Positions 35,901-47,121 of a stretch of DNA of 64,000 nucleotides are shown here, one piece after another. The DNA lies in NCBI GenBank assembly GCA_027574665.1, contig CM050650.1:102831086-102895085 (forward strand), read 5' to 3'. Below the pieces are notes generated by a model. It did not search any database. It was not told the DNA's origin and saw only the letters and a program-made list of their open reading frames with translations. A program made the translations under genes and the position numbers. Position 1 is the first letter of the stretch, and every line of letters starts with the position of its first letter. Source of the stretch: Rhynochetos jubatus. Its lineage: Eukaryota > Chordata > Aves > Eurypygiformes > Rhynochetidae.

Positions 35901-36732
35901 TGCCTCTGAAATTTCAGTTTCAGGCTTCAGTGTACTTAAGCAGAGAATTAGGGTTTTTTACATGTTCTAGTTGTATATAAATGAGAGTGAATTTCCTCCT
36001 GAAAACAAGAAAGTGATGGTTTTGCTGGCATAAAGCCTTCTCTTACCTCAAGGAAATTGGTACAATAGATATAGTTTCTCTTAAATATTTCTTATCTAAA
36101 TATCTATCCAGGACATCATGGAGGTTATCAAGGTAGATACACTTTAGTCAAGGAACAGGTTTCATCAGACCCAAATTACTAACCTAAATATGGTCTAGCT
36201 TAGGGGACTGTAATGATTTGTTACATGCAGAAGGTCAGAGTCAATGATCGTTAATGATTTCCTGTAGTCTTGAACCCTATCAACAATAACATTGCACAAA
36301 GTTCTGATAATGTCAGACTACTGGTGAGTCAGTTTAGGTAGGAGAAATAAACTGTGTTCCATTTTACAGTCTCTGCATACCCTAGTTCTTTGTCCACCAG
36401 TAGCAAACCATTACTATTTATAGACATATAAAGCCTAATCGGAATCAGTAAGTATATAAATGAAAGCTGCACATAGGCTACTTTGCTGCTGTGTTGTGCT
36501 GATGTTTTTCCACTGCTGTTCAGACAATCCTGCGATTCAAATTTCCAGTTTAGTTCTCATTATCCTTCCACACATACCATTGTTTCTTACTACTTCCAAG
36601 CTTTACTGTGAGGGCTTTTACACTGATCAATTAAAGGTTTTAGGAAGACTATGAAGAAAATGAGCCATAGTGACAAAAAGTTTGGGTTTTTTAATGTCTG
36701 TTCTTCAACATGTTAATTATTGCATAGAACAG
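32989..36732. other. AT-rich non-coding stretch
   Basis: Unique-looking sequence with a 19-base A run (34542-34560) and a small GC-richer patch near 34390-34440 that repeats GAGAACCTG twice. Two splice-bracketed short open segments (33143-33196 and 36268-36323) are noted but not called. Confidence 0.5.
34542..34560. repeat. Poly(A) tract
   Basis: Nineteen consecutive As preceded by a T-rich stretch. No retroposed sequence was recognised next to it. Confidence 0.85.
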
Positions 36733-36864
36733 TGCCATGGTTTAACCCTAGTCAGCAACTAAGGACCACAGAACCGTTCACTTATCTTCCCCCTCCCCGA
36801 GTGGGATGGGGGAGAGAAATGAGGAAAAAAAGGTAATAAAACTCATTGACTGATATAAGAACAG

Positions 36865-36870
36865 TTTAAT
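36865..36870 (-). promoter_or_regulatory. LTR polyadenylation-type signal ATTAAA
   Basis: ATTAAA on the minus strand, about 195 bases downstream of the TATA box and 130 bases before the LTR 3' end. This matches the R/U5 order of a retroviral LTR. Confidence 0.45.
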
Positions 36871-37062
36871 AACTGAAATAAAATAATAATACTAATAATA
36901 ATAGTCATCATCATCATCATAATAGTAATAATATGTAATTAAAAAAAAAAAGATACAAACCACAGGGGAAATAAAAACTCAAGTGATACAACTGCTGACC
37001 ACCCACTGACTGATGCTGAGCCAGTCCCTGAGCAGTGATCCCCCTCAGCCAACTAACCCAGC

Positions 37063-37069
37063 TTATATA
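37063..37069 (-). promoter_or_regulatory. LTR TATA box
   Basis: TATATAA on the minus strand (TTATATA on the plus strand). It lies about 255 bases inside the 5' edge of the solo LTR, where the U3 promoter is expected. Confidence 0.55.
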
Positions 37070-37322
37070 CTGAGCATGAAATAGCCCTTTGGTTAGTTTT
37101 GGTCAGCTGTCCTGGCTGTGTCTTCTCCTAATTTTTCGTATAGAAGAAGCTGGGAGAACAGGGGCAGTGTGAGAAACTGAAAAGTCCTTGGCTTAATGTA
37201 AACATTGCTTGGCAACAACTAACATCAGTGTTATCAACATTCTTCTCAGCACAAGTCCTAAGCATAGCCTCATACTAGTTACTATGAGGAAAATTAACTC
37301 TATCCTAACCAAAGCCAGCACA

Positions 37323-39807
37323 AAGAGTAGGCTTACTGAAACAATTGAAGGTAATACCTAAGTCTCGAATCCACCTAAATCCTATTGTGAGACATGACTG
37401 AGGTTAGATTTTCAAAGATACCTGGATTCCTAACAGTGCATAACAAAAGTTATAAAAAGTTAACAGCTGACATCCAAGAAGTGATAAGTGGAATAAGTGT
37501 GATGAGAAGATGAGAAGGGAGTGGTAACATACGAAGAATAGTGCAGACATCTATTTTGGAGATATGATTGGATATAGTAGCTCTAAAACAACTCTGAGAA
37601 TGAAGGTCATATACACACATCAGAAGCCTTAAATTGCTAGAAACAAACAGAGCAAAAGAGAAGAAAATAAAAGCAAAGCAGGCATATTCAATGAAAAAAA
37701 AATACTTGCTATAACAAAATAGGAAGTTGTTCTTGATTAAATTGTAATGCTGAATATGTTTTATATCATCAAAAATGCCTGGAGAGCATAAGTGTATGCT
37801 ACTGTTAGAGCAAGAAAACGCTTTCTGCCTACTTACAGTCAACTCTCTCCAGAGAGTTATAAAGTTTTGACAGCAACTGTTTGAGTGATGGAATAACGAA
37901 AAGAAATATAGTTGTAATTGTGGACATCAACAGTAGGAAACTAAACTTTTTCATGAACTGTCCTTGCGGTCAAATTCTGCTGTCAGATACAACTATGATC
38001 TTTCATGTGATGGAAACATTCAGCAAAAAGAGAAAGTGAAAGGAAAATTTACCATAAAGTAAAATATATGAAACCTCAATGTGATAAATATCATAAAAGG
38101 ATACAACAGAAGAATTGTGATCTTCCTGACACTCTTGGAAGTACACTTCCATCAGAGGTACACCATATTTTGGTATAAGAGATGAATGTATATACATTAA
38201 TTTATGTACTTTTAAGTATTACATTAAAAGAGATGTCAGCAATAAAATTTGGTGAAGATACTGCATATACTGTTAGACAAGGTAGTACCTCCACTCACAA
38301 TATCTGTGCGTTTTTTTAATATATTTTGTCATTTCCTGTATTAGATTATTATCTGAACATAACAACCCTTTTTATGGACATGATGATAATTTCTTTTAGT
38401 CAGAAAAAGGAAATCAGTAAAAATACACTAAGATTATTATAACAATGATCTTCTGTTACTTGAAATGTTATATCAGTTCTTGTCATCCTCCTTAACTATA
38501 TATTGTAAGAAAAAGCAGATTTCAAGGCTGATGATAAGAAAGATTAAAAGCATGGAAATATTTTGCTGTGAAGAAAATCTGGCTAAAAAAAGTTATTTTA
38601 AAAATCATAATGAGAAAGACTGTAACAAAAATATTGAACAAAAAACATTGAATAGTGCAATCTAAAGGATCAAATATTCTGGTTATACCTTCTAATAACA
38701 CATATCAAAAGTTATTTAATGCAATTAATAGCTAAGCTTTAGAACTAATTGTTTCAAGATGTATCTTAGATCAACAACTTAAGATGGCTCACAAAAAGCA
38801 CAATTTAAATATATATTAATTCTTTTTGTAGTAGTAGTACAGATAGAAGTAACTAAAGGAAACTTTTGCATATAAACTACAATGGTTATGTATTTTGGAG
38901 TGCAGTGTAATGGGAAAATTCAGACCAAAAATAGAGTGCAGTGGAAATTGTATTCCTTGCCTGATGATATAGGTAATATTTTCTAAATATTGCTGTGCTC
39001 TAACCAGGCAAATCAGAGACAATCATCAGTATACTCAGTATCTGAGGTACTCTTTTAATGTGGGAGATGGATCCAGATTATATTCCCCTGAAAAAAGAAG
39101 TACAGATTAGGCCAGGGAAGGAGGGAAAGGCAGACTCCAGAAGCTTTCAGCATGGTGACAGACACAGATGGCACTAAGATGGATTCTAATCATTGAGCTC
39201 CTTCTTTTGGCTCTGCCAGAAATGCTGCTCTAGGGAACATTTCAGAAACATTTCACTAGGCTTATGTAATTTTGCAGAAATTCAAATTTTCCCTTAAAAT
39301 GTCAAAAAATAATTACAAAATATTTATGATTCTAACTGCTTCCAGAGAAGCCTTGACTGTTTTCACAGTCTGTTCATGTATGAAACATACAGCTCACATA
39401 ACCAGATTATTTATTTCTATTTTGAAACAAAGAATGCTTTTTTTTTTTAATAGTGAAACTGAGAAAACACTTGTTTCAACAAGAAATTATTGGAGTTGCT
39501 ATCTGTGGTTATGTAACTTCTCTCTTCCAGGTGAATATTGTTCATGATCAGATTGAAAATACTGAGATATATGTAACATTATTTTGCTTTTCTATAGTAA
39601 CCTTGTGATGCTACATCACTTGCATTCTAAGGTAGACACTACTGGCAGTTGTACCAGGTACAGAAGTTGGGGGTTTTGCACTTAGAAATGACATCAGCAG
39701 GCAAAACTTGGACAGTGCTATTGTACACAAATATAAATTATATTGAATTCAGCTCCAACAAGAGAACCAAAGCACCACAACTCAAGTCTGAGAAAATTGA
39801 TTTTGTT
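37323..39807. other. AT-rich non-coding stretch
   Basis: No gene. The sequence at about 37360-37440 (CACCTAAATCC, GATTTTCAAAGATA, GGATTCCTAA words) faintly resembles an old amniote dispersed repeat. A 130-codon minus-strand frame (37450-37842) is hydrophobic but has no recognisable motif and no splice context. Confidence 0.45.
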
Positions 39808-40183
39808 AAGCTTGGAGAAGAGAAGGTTTCACGGAGACCTTATAGCACCTTCCAGTACCTGAAGGGCCTACAAGAGAGCTGGAGAGGTGCTTTTTACCTT
39901 GTAAAAACTGTACACAGGACAAGGGGTAACAGGTTTAAATTGAAAGCAGGGAGATTTAGATTGGATATCAGGAAAAAATTCTTCCCGGTGAGGGTGGTGA
40001 GGCACTGGAACAGGTTGCCCAGAGAAGCTGTGGCTGCCCCATCCCTGGAAGTGTTCAAGGCCAGGCTGGATGAGGCTTTGAGCAACCTGGTCTAGTGGAG
40101 GGTGTCCCTGCCCATGGCAGGGGGATTGCAACTAAATTGTCTTTAAGGTCCCTTCCAACACAAACCATTCTGTGATTCTATGA
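39808..40183 (+). mobile_element. CR1 LINE, 5'-truncated
   Basis: Plus-strand CR1 tail. It begins near the LEKRR/FSLEK-coding segment (AAGCTTGGAGAAGAGAAGG), runs through TFQYLKGLQESWRG and [20 protein letters not shown], and ends with the SNLV-stop codons and CCATTCTGTGATTCTATGAA. A 148-codon open frame from 39649 runs from upstream non-CR1 sequence into the element, which explains its length. It is not a host gene. In place of the usual ACSDR-coding part the copy reads a short divergent stretch (KTVH). Confidence 0.95.
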
Positions 40184-42504
40184 ATACCATGTTTCTGAGT
40201 TTTCCTTTTAAATACCTCTTATGGGAGGAAGCAGCTATTCTTTTCAGGTTAATCCTCTTCAAGAAACAAAGAAGGGTAAGATTTATCCACTTATTATTTA
40301 GTTACAAGGGAATTAATTTTGTTTCAAGACTTTTGACATGTCTCCAAAAGTCAATCTCAATAAATGTCAAAGAACGTGGAGATAGAAGTTATTTATCTGT
40401 GATCAATTTTTATGTGACAAAATAATGAAACAGTGAGAAATGAATTTTTTTAGTAACGCAATTTATTCTGAGAGAGAGAGATAGATTTTTCTAGATATTC
40501 TGGATCTGTATGATTCCAATATTTGTTTAGTCAAAAAGAGAGAGTAGTGGCAATTATTACTTTTCTGTTGTAGTCTTAGAATATCTCTGCTTAGGTTTTC
40601 ATTATCTTCTTTTACACATACTCTTTCACACATACTCTTTCCCAATAGTTTGTCCAATATTTAAGCTGTACTCAAACCATCACAGTGTGTGTTGGAATTA
40701 CTTCAATATGTAAAATGGAAAGCTTGGAAAGGTAGTAGTATTTTTCCGTTGGTGTTGTTTTTATTCCTGTATACTTCTCCATGTTGGACACTTCACCAGC
40801 TTAGAATCAGATCTGATATAAACTCATAAACCATATAGCAAGAAACATATTCACAATACAATGTATTGATATTCTGTAAATATTATGAGAAAGAAGAAAA
40901 ACAGGTAAAATTAAATGAGAAATTTGATAAATATTCTGATGTTACTTTGGTACTCAGAATCACAAAATTTTTAGTATGAAAATGTCTTAGACATACTTTT
41001 TCATCTATAATTTTCCTGAAATGGAAACTTCAATGTTTTTCTCCTTAATTTACAGTATTTTTTAATTATCATTGATGATATTTATATTATTGCCATTGTT
41101 TGTTATTTCTCTAATGAATTTTCCAGGGGGTTGGAATCAGAAAAAGCTTCCTATTTTTTCATACATGGTGTTTTGCAAAGAGGAAGATTTTGCAGTGTCT
41201 GGTAATTTTACTATTCATCTTGTTGAAACTATACAGTCTAGAAAATGAGAAGGCGTAGACTTTACCATAACAAGATGTCTAATATAAATCAAATGAATGA
41301 TGTCCTGCAATGAAATCTGTTCTTCATTAACTAACTCAGACTTAGTTTAGAGTCAGATTAGCTGAATCCCACCATTCTAAACTGGGTACATCTAAACATT
41401 TGGACCAAGTTCTGTGAAACAGAAAAAAATATTGAAATCAGCTACTATATGTAGGGTTTCAATGATTACTTATTTCAAATAACATTTTTCCTTTATAAAC
41501 ACACTGATTTTTCCTTGTTAAAGAGAAATCATGAGGAAAATTTACACCAAATGTGGACCATAATTTCAGATTAAATCCTAGGGGTTTTTTTTATTTACAA
41601 AAGCTTTAAAAAGTTTTTACTCTAGAAAAATATAAACGTTAAAATGAAAAAAACACTAGTAGTCTCCAATAACATGTCCCTAACACCTTTGTATCAGTTC
41701 AAGAAAATAATAAATGTAGTCCCTTAGCTGTGCTCCCTCTCATGCTAGAGGTGGAAATTTCAATTATATCATCATGTAGCAGATTCACTACAAGAGAATA
41801 GTGTGGATTTCTGCTTTTATCACTGTTGTACACTCTTCGTGTCTTATGATCTAACCGGTGGTTCTGGGAAACTCATCGTACTTCAGAAAGATTTATACTT
41901 TGCCATTTATCTCGTAGGGAGCGGAAGATGTACATCTTTGCAGATGTTCCCTGGATCCAAATATTACCCCCAATGGATTTTCATTGGCTCCACAGTTACA
42001 TGAAATTATTTTGGGGAATCTTTGTTTCATGAGGGTGCCATCCCTTAAGCTTACGTAGGAAACTGTGTTAATTATTGCTTAAACAACGTTAAATAACACT
42101 GCATTTCTCAAGAAATATAAATAATTTAATATTCAAATGACTTTTTAGGTTAGTAGAAAGTTATAGCATGGCCCTGTGGTTCATCTAACAGTAATTTCAA
42201 GTAAAAATATCACAAGTTTGCATTAGAAATAAAAAATGAGGGCATGCCCTGCTGTTGAAGAAGGTATTCAGTTTGGCTGGTTGGCATTAACCAAGCAGTT
42301 TCCATAATTACAATGCTGTTAAAAATGTTCCTTAGTGAAGGAACAAGCAGCTTCCTTGAAGAAGCACTCTTTTAAAACAGAAATAGCATTTTAAGCCTCT
42401 GGAGAGGGAAACCTTTATGAAGGATTACAACACTTCCTTTCTCCCAGTCATCTTCAAACCTCTAGACAGCTGTGTTAAATAATTAAAGCTAAAGTTTACA
42501 GAAT
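40184..42504. other. AT-rich non-coding stretch
   Basis: No recognised repeat apart from the 14-base tandem at 40614-40641. No exon recognised. Confidence 0.5.
40614..40641. repeat. Perfect 14-base tandem duplication
   Basis: ACACATACTCTTTC occurs twice, end to end. Confidence 0.9.
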
Positions 42505-42545
42505 TCCAGAGTCATAGAGCAGCTGAGGTTGGAAAAGTTATAACA
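42505..42545 (-). mobile_element. Short CR1 3'-end relic
   Basis: GAGTCATAGAGCAGCTGAGG followed by TTGGAAAAG has the layout of a reverse-complemented CR1 3' end. Only about 40 bases are recognisable before the similarity fades. Confidence 0.4.
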
Positions 42546-42654
42546 ACAGAGGAGAGGACCTTGTGAGAAAGTAAACAGAAAATGCCATGTACTCTATGCT
42601 TCTTTACTTTGGTATTTTCTGGTAAGATTTGCCTTCATGAATCCCAGGCCCCTG

Positions 42655-43997
42655 AGGCAAAGACTGGAGAAAGAAAGAATTACCCTTAGGGGAGGAGGAT
42701 CTGGTTAGGGAGTGTTTAAACAAACAGAACATTCACAAGTCCATGAGGTCTGATGGGATGTACCCATGATCTGGCTGATGTCATTGTGGGGCCACTCTTG
42801 ACTATCTTCAAAATATCATGGTGACTGGGGCAAGCTCCTCAGGACTGGAAGAAAAGCAAATACCAGTCCTGCCTTCAAAAAGGAGAAGAAAGGACCTGAG
42901 GAACTACAGACCTCACCTCAATCCCTGGGAAGGTGATACAACAACTAACCCTGGAAACTATTTCCAGACACATCAAGGAAGAGAAGGTAGCCATCAGCAT
43001 GGATTTATTAAGGGGATATAATGCTTGACCAACCTGATAACCTCCTACAATGAGATTACTAACTTTGTGGATGGGAGTGAAAGAGAGCAATGGTTGTCTT
43101 GATTTTAGTAAGACTTTTGATACTTTTGACACTGTCTCACATAACATTCTCATAGACAAACTAATAAAATACAGGTTAGATAAGTGAACAATAAGGTGGA
43201 TTGAAAACTGGCTAAATAGCTGAGCCCAGAGGACTGTAATCAGTGACACCAAATCCAGTTGGAGGCCACTCATTAGTGGAGCACTACCCCAGAGGTTGAT
43301 ATTGGGAACAACATTGTTTAATGTCTTCCTTAACGGCCTGGAGACTGATATAAGACTGTACCCTCAGCAAGTTTGCAGGCAACACAAAACTAAGAAAAAG
43401 TGACTGATACACTAAATGGTTGTTCTGCCATATGACAACCAGAAGAAATGGTTGATGGGAACCTCTCAAATTTCAACAGAGGGAAATGCAAACTCCTGCA
43501 CGTGGAGAGGAACAGCCTTAAGCACAAGTATGCACCGGGTGCTGACTGCCTGGAAACCAGTTTTACTAAAAAGGCCCAGAGGGCCCTGGTGAATGCCGAG
43601 TTGAACGAAGTCAGCAATGTGCCTTTGAAGAAAAGGCCAATAACTTCCTGAGCTGTATTAGGAAGAGAAGGAAAGGCTCAGTGGGGATCTTCTCATGGTG
43701 ACCTAGTAAAGTGAAGAAGTGAAGAGCAGCCAGAATCCTCATGGTAGTATCCAGTGAAAATACAGGAGGCAATGAGTACAAACTGACACATAGAAATTTC
43801 TACTTAAGCTATCTACTGGGAGCATGGTCAGACACTGGAACAGGTTGACCTCTGGTCCATGTGATCAATCCTTAGACATATTCTAAACCTGACTAAACAC
43901 AGCCCTGAGAAATCTGCTATAGCTGATCTGTTTTAAAAAGTGTGTTGAACCAGATGATCTCCACAGTCCACTTGCAACCTTAACTATTCTGTGCCAC
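42655..43997 (+). mobile_element. Old CR1 LINE with degenerate reverse transcriptase
   Basis: A long, strongly decayed plus-strand CR1. Translation in shifting frames gives the HKSMRSDGM-like block at about 42735, QHGFIKGI with CLTNLITSYNEI (about 42995-43070), the DFSKTFDT block (about 43100) and a KFAGNTKL stretch at 43369-43392. In that stretch the two catalytic aspartates of the palm motif are replaced by Gly-Asn (43378-43383). At the 3' end come ACACTGGAACAGGTTGACC, then CCAGATGATCTCCACAGTCC and a terminal ATTCTGTG. That end is the TTCTGTG type, different from the ATTCTATG type of the other copies, and marks an older subfamily. Many stops, frameshifts and a deletion separate the blocks. 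Confidence 0.9.
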
Positions 43998-46556
43998 TTC
44001 TGTCTTATCATCTTCATTCTATTACAACACTTCCATTTTCCCTTCTCTTCCATTTTACTCTTCCACATTCCTTTAAAACCCTTTCTGTTTTCCTAGGGTT
44101 TGTTTCCCACATTATGTACGTCTTTCAAAAGGCTCAGATTTGCCCACTATTTGTGTGTGAGGTGTTGCTGTTGTATATGCCTTCCAACAAAGTGTGAAGT
44201 AAGCTTTCTGGCAGAACACAGCCCCATAATGTGCTGCCTGTGCCCAATGATGTAGTGCACCATCAAGCTGTGAATAGCTGATGAAGTCTACAGCAGCCTC
44301 TGTGCCCCAGTTAATTGTTTGTTCAAGTTCCAAAGCAGAGCTGACACCTGTGAAAACTTGGCTTGTGTTTCTTTGTCAACACATATGCATCATCCATAAA
44401 TGCCTTGTTGATGCTTAATAGAAAAGATTAATCCATGGAATATCTGTTTCATTCTTTATTTTTAAAACATGTAATAAAATCAAGTGAGTTTGCAGCAAAA
44501 GAAGGTATCATTCCTTATGAATTGTAGTATGTCTGCTTTATGACAAAGAGCCATAAAATTGCTATTGGTGATTGATCAGTGTTATTGTAGCTGCCTAATA
44601 CTTAAACTACAGAGCTTGAACAGCAAGAAAGAGAATTATCTGACTGGTCTAGAGTGTAAAATCATTTTCCATAGTACATTCTAATAGTTTAATAAACTTG
44701 TTTACCTAAGAACTTTTTATGACTTAGCTCATTTAATACTGTGCCAATTATTACTTCATTATTATGAGCTCCACAAGTGTTTATTTTAGATATATTAAGG
44801 TTAAGGAAAACCATCTAAAACTGAAAATTTTGAGATGCAGAAAAGGTAAGAGAATAAGTATTTTTCTCAGCAAACCCAATGACAACTCAAAAAAGCTTTT
44901 TTTCTGTATCTGTCTATCAAAAAAAGCAACCCTGTGATTGCTTGTGGAATAAAAAAGAGAAGGCTGAGTAGGGTTGAAAGTCAAGAATTTTTCAGTTCTG
45001 CCACTAATGAGACTTATTAATGTTTTTCTATTGGCATGCACAGTGCTTAAAAATATTTGGATGAGACCCACAAGGCTGTCTGCTAGGTTTGGACCCAGGA
45101 GTGAAAATATTGAAAAATGAACTGCCAATTAAGCCTAGGATAGGTTTCAGCCAAAGCAAGTATAAAGAGGACTTGGTAGAAAGAGGAGCTTGAAAGACCC
45201 AATCCATTGCCTTTCTAGAGTAGCTGTGCCCAAAAATGACAACTCAAAATTTGGTTTCTGTTGAGAAAAAACATTCTTACTTAAAGAGAATCCTCTCTTC
45301 TTATTCAGCATGGTTCTTAAGTGAATTAAATTACAATAGGTAGTCCCTGTACCTCTGTACAGATAAGAGTAGTTGCCATTCTAAATGTGGGTATATGAGC
45401 TCTATGGGTTCTTCTTTTCTAAATAATATATATATATATTTTTACATTTTACTCAAATAAAGTAAAAATGAGGATCTGATAGAAAGAATAACTATCAGAG
45501 ATCACAAGATGAATTAATTTCAAAGCCAGGATTTGATGTGAAGTCTAGGTCAATGTTTAATTCATATATAGCAAAGTTATTTAGTCTCATAATTTTTTCT
45601 CTGATCTTAATTTCTTTTTTTACTTATAACTTTCATATTATTTGTATCAAAGTACAAGGCATGGATAAGTTACTCTTGTCTTTAGCCATTTCATGTTTCC
45701 ACTAAAATAAATAAATATATGTATTGCTGTCAACATTCTGTAGCAATTCCTCAAGGGCAGACTAGTGTATGTTTTAAGGCTTATAACACAAATTTTCTTC
45801 TTTTCTTACTTAATTTTTTCTTCCTGTTCTTTCTGGTGTTTCAAACTCTTCTACTTCCAGGAAACCTTAGCATTGTGAAGCAAAACATAAACCAATGCCA
45901 TGATGCAGTCTGAGACCAAAAATAGCCTGAAACAAAATTCTATACGCTGTTAACCACTGCATTCATCTTAGTCAGGAATGTAGAATTATGCATTTTTCCA
46001 TGGTGGAACATAATGGAATTTTTTATTATGATATTCATGATTTTCTTTAGCTCAATATTCAACATAAATGTTACAGTAATTCTACAGGGAACAATGTGAT
46101 CCTGTTCTCCCTTTTTGTCTTTCCTTTTCTGTGTAGATAAAGCAAGCAACCCAGATTTCCTATTTGGCAAACAACAAAAAATGTATTTTTGAGATTCAGA
46201 TGATGGAATGGACTGTACATTCTCAAATGAGGCTTTTAATAACTAGTAATAAATGTCATACAATAAAAGGGAGAAGTGTTGAAGCATGTGGCGTCTAAGA
46301 ATCCTGCCTTACAGAAGGAATACCAAATTTTTGGAAGAAATGTTTTTTAAAATAGAAATACATATTCAGATCATGAAGGTTTCTCTTATCTTGAACCAGT
46401 ATAGATGGTAAAAAAAGGGTTTGACATAACTGAAAAGGCACTCATTATGCTGTATAGGGTGATTACAATAATAGCCTCATCTTTGCTACCCTCCCTTATT
46501 TTTCTGATAATTGTAGATTGCATTTTCCGTTCTTTCCTTTCTCTGGTGAGAAAATT

Positions 46557-46576
46557 GGGGGGGGGGGGGGGGGGGG
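46557..46576 (+). repeat. Run of 20 guanines
   Basis: An uninterrupted 20-base G homopolymer, rare in AT-rich DNA and able to form a G-quadruplex. It is also a likely sequencing or assembly weak point. It is followed directly by the A/C-rich tract. Confidence 0.9.
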
Positions 46577-46686
46577 AGGAACCAACAACAAAAAAAACCC
46601 CACCCAAACAAAAACAACTCAAACCAAAAAACACAAAACAAAGCAAACAAAAAAATGCCAACAAATAAAGAAAAAAAAAAAAAAGT
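46577..46686 (+). repeat. A/C-rich, nearly T-free low-complexity tract
   Basis: About 110 bases made almost only of A and C words (CAAAC, AAAACACAAAAC), ending in a run of As. Frames translating through it are repetitive (lysine/asparagine/glutamine/proline) and not genes. Confidence 0.85.
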
Positions 46687-46955
46687 GATCCAAGTCTGGA
46701 TCTCAGACGAGAATATTTTGTAGCACACCTGTATTCTTATCTGCCTATTACCTGCTGTTTTTCACCTGTATAAAGCAGGAATCTCATTTCAGAAAATACT
46801 ATGAGACCAAGCATAAAAAGGAGAAGCATAAGAAGCATAAGGTATTATATTAATTTCTTCTTTTCTTTTTTTTTTTTTTTGGTACCACTACAGAACAAAT
46901 TAAGCTGATGTTCCAAGCTGCCCTAAATTGTCAAAAGAGTGCTTCAGAACTTAGG

Positions 46956-46983
46956 TTATATGTATGTGATTATATGTATGTGA
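46956..46983. repeat. Perfect 14-base tandem duplication
   Basis: TTATATGTATGTGA occurs twice in tandem and is followed by TT. Confidence 0.9.
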
Positions 46984-47100
46984 TTCTCTTTTTGGAGGTT
47001 GGCATAAGGAGTACACTGGGTATAAGTAGTAGAGGACAGAGGTAGTTATATGATTGCCTAGGAATTATCTCAGGAGGATAAATTTTCCCATCAGATCCAT

Positions 47101-47121
47101 GAAGCACCTTGGAGGTGCTTC
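47101..47121. repeat. Small perfect inverted repeat
   Basis: GAAGCACCT and AGGTGCTTC are separated by TGG: 9-bp arms and a 3-base loop. Nearby words (TTAGGCTCCTAAC at about 47149-47161) hint at an old palindromic repeat. Confidence 0.7.

Larger units (their letters stand above)
36733..37322 (-). mobile_element. Solo LTR of an avian endogenous retrovirus, apparently complete
   Basis: On the minus strand the element starts TGTGCTGGCTTTGGTTAGGA (from 37322) and ends GGGTTAAACCATGGCA (at 36733), so it has TG...CA ends over 590 bases. The five bases outside each end are AACAG (left) and AAGAG (right), a possible 5-bp target-site duplication with one mismatch. Inside are a TATATAA box, an ATTAAA signal and the trinucleotide-rich AAT/ATC tract (about 36880-36937) that this LTR type often carries. 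No internal retroviral genes flank it, which fits recombination between the two LTRs of a provirus. The 3' end is shared with the fragments at 21.1, 50.5 and 60.2 kb. Confidence 0.85.

Noticed and set aside
37450..37842. 130-codon minus-strand hydrophobic open frame
   Set aside because: No recognised membrane-protein family, and T-rich DNA on the coding strand explains the phenylalanine and isoleucine content.
39649..40095. 148-codon plus-strand open frame
   Set aside because: Its second half is the CR1 ORF2 tail (RLDIRKKFF … DEALSNLV). The first part is unrelated DNA read through in frame.
44781..45128. 115-codon minus-strand open frame
   Set aside because: Lacks motifs, hydrophobic composition comes from A-rich plus-strand DNA, and no splice or promoter context.
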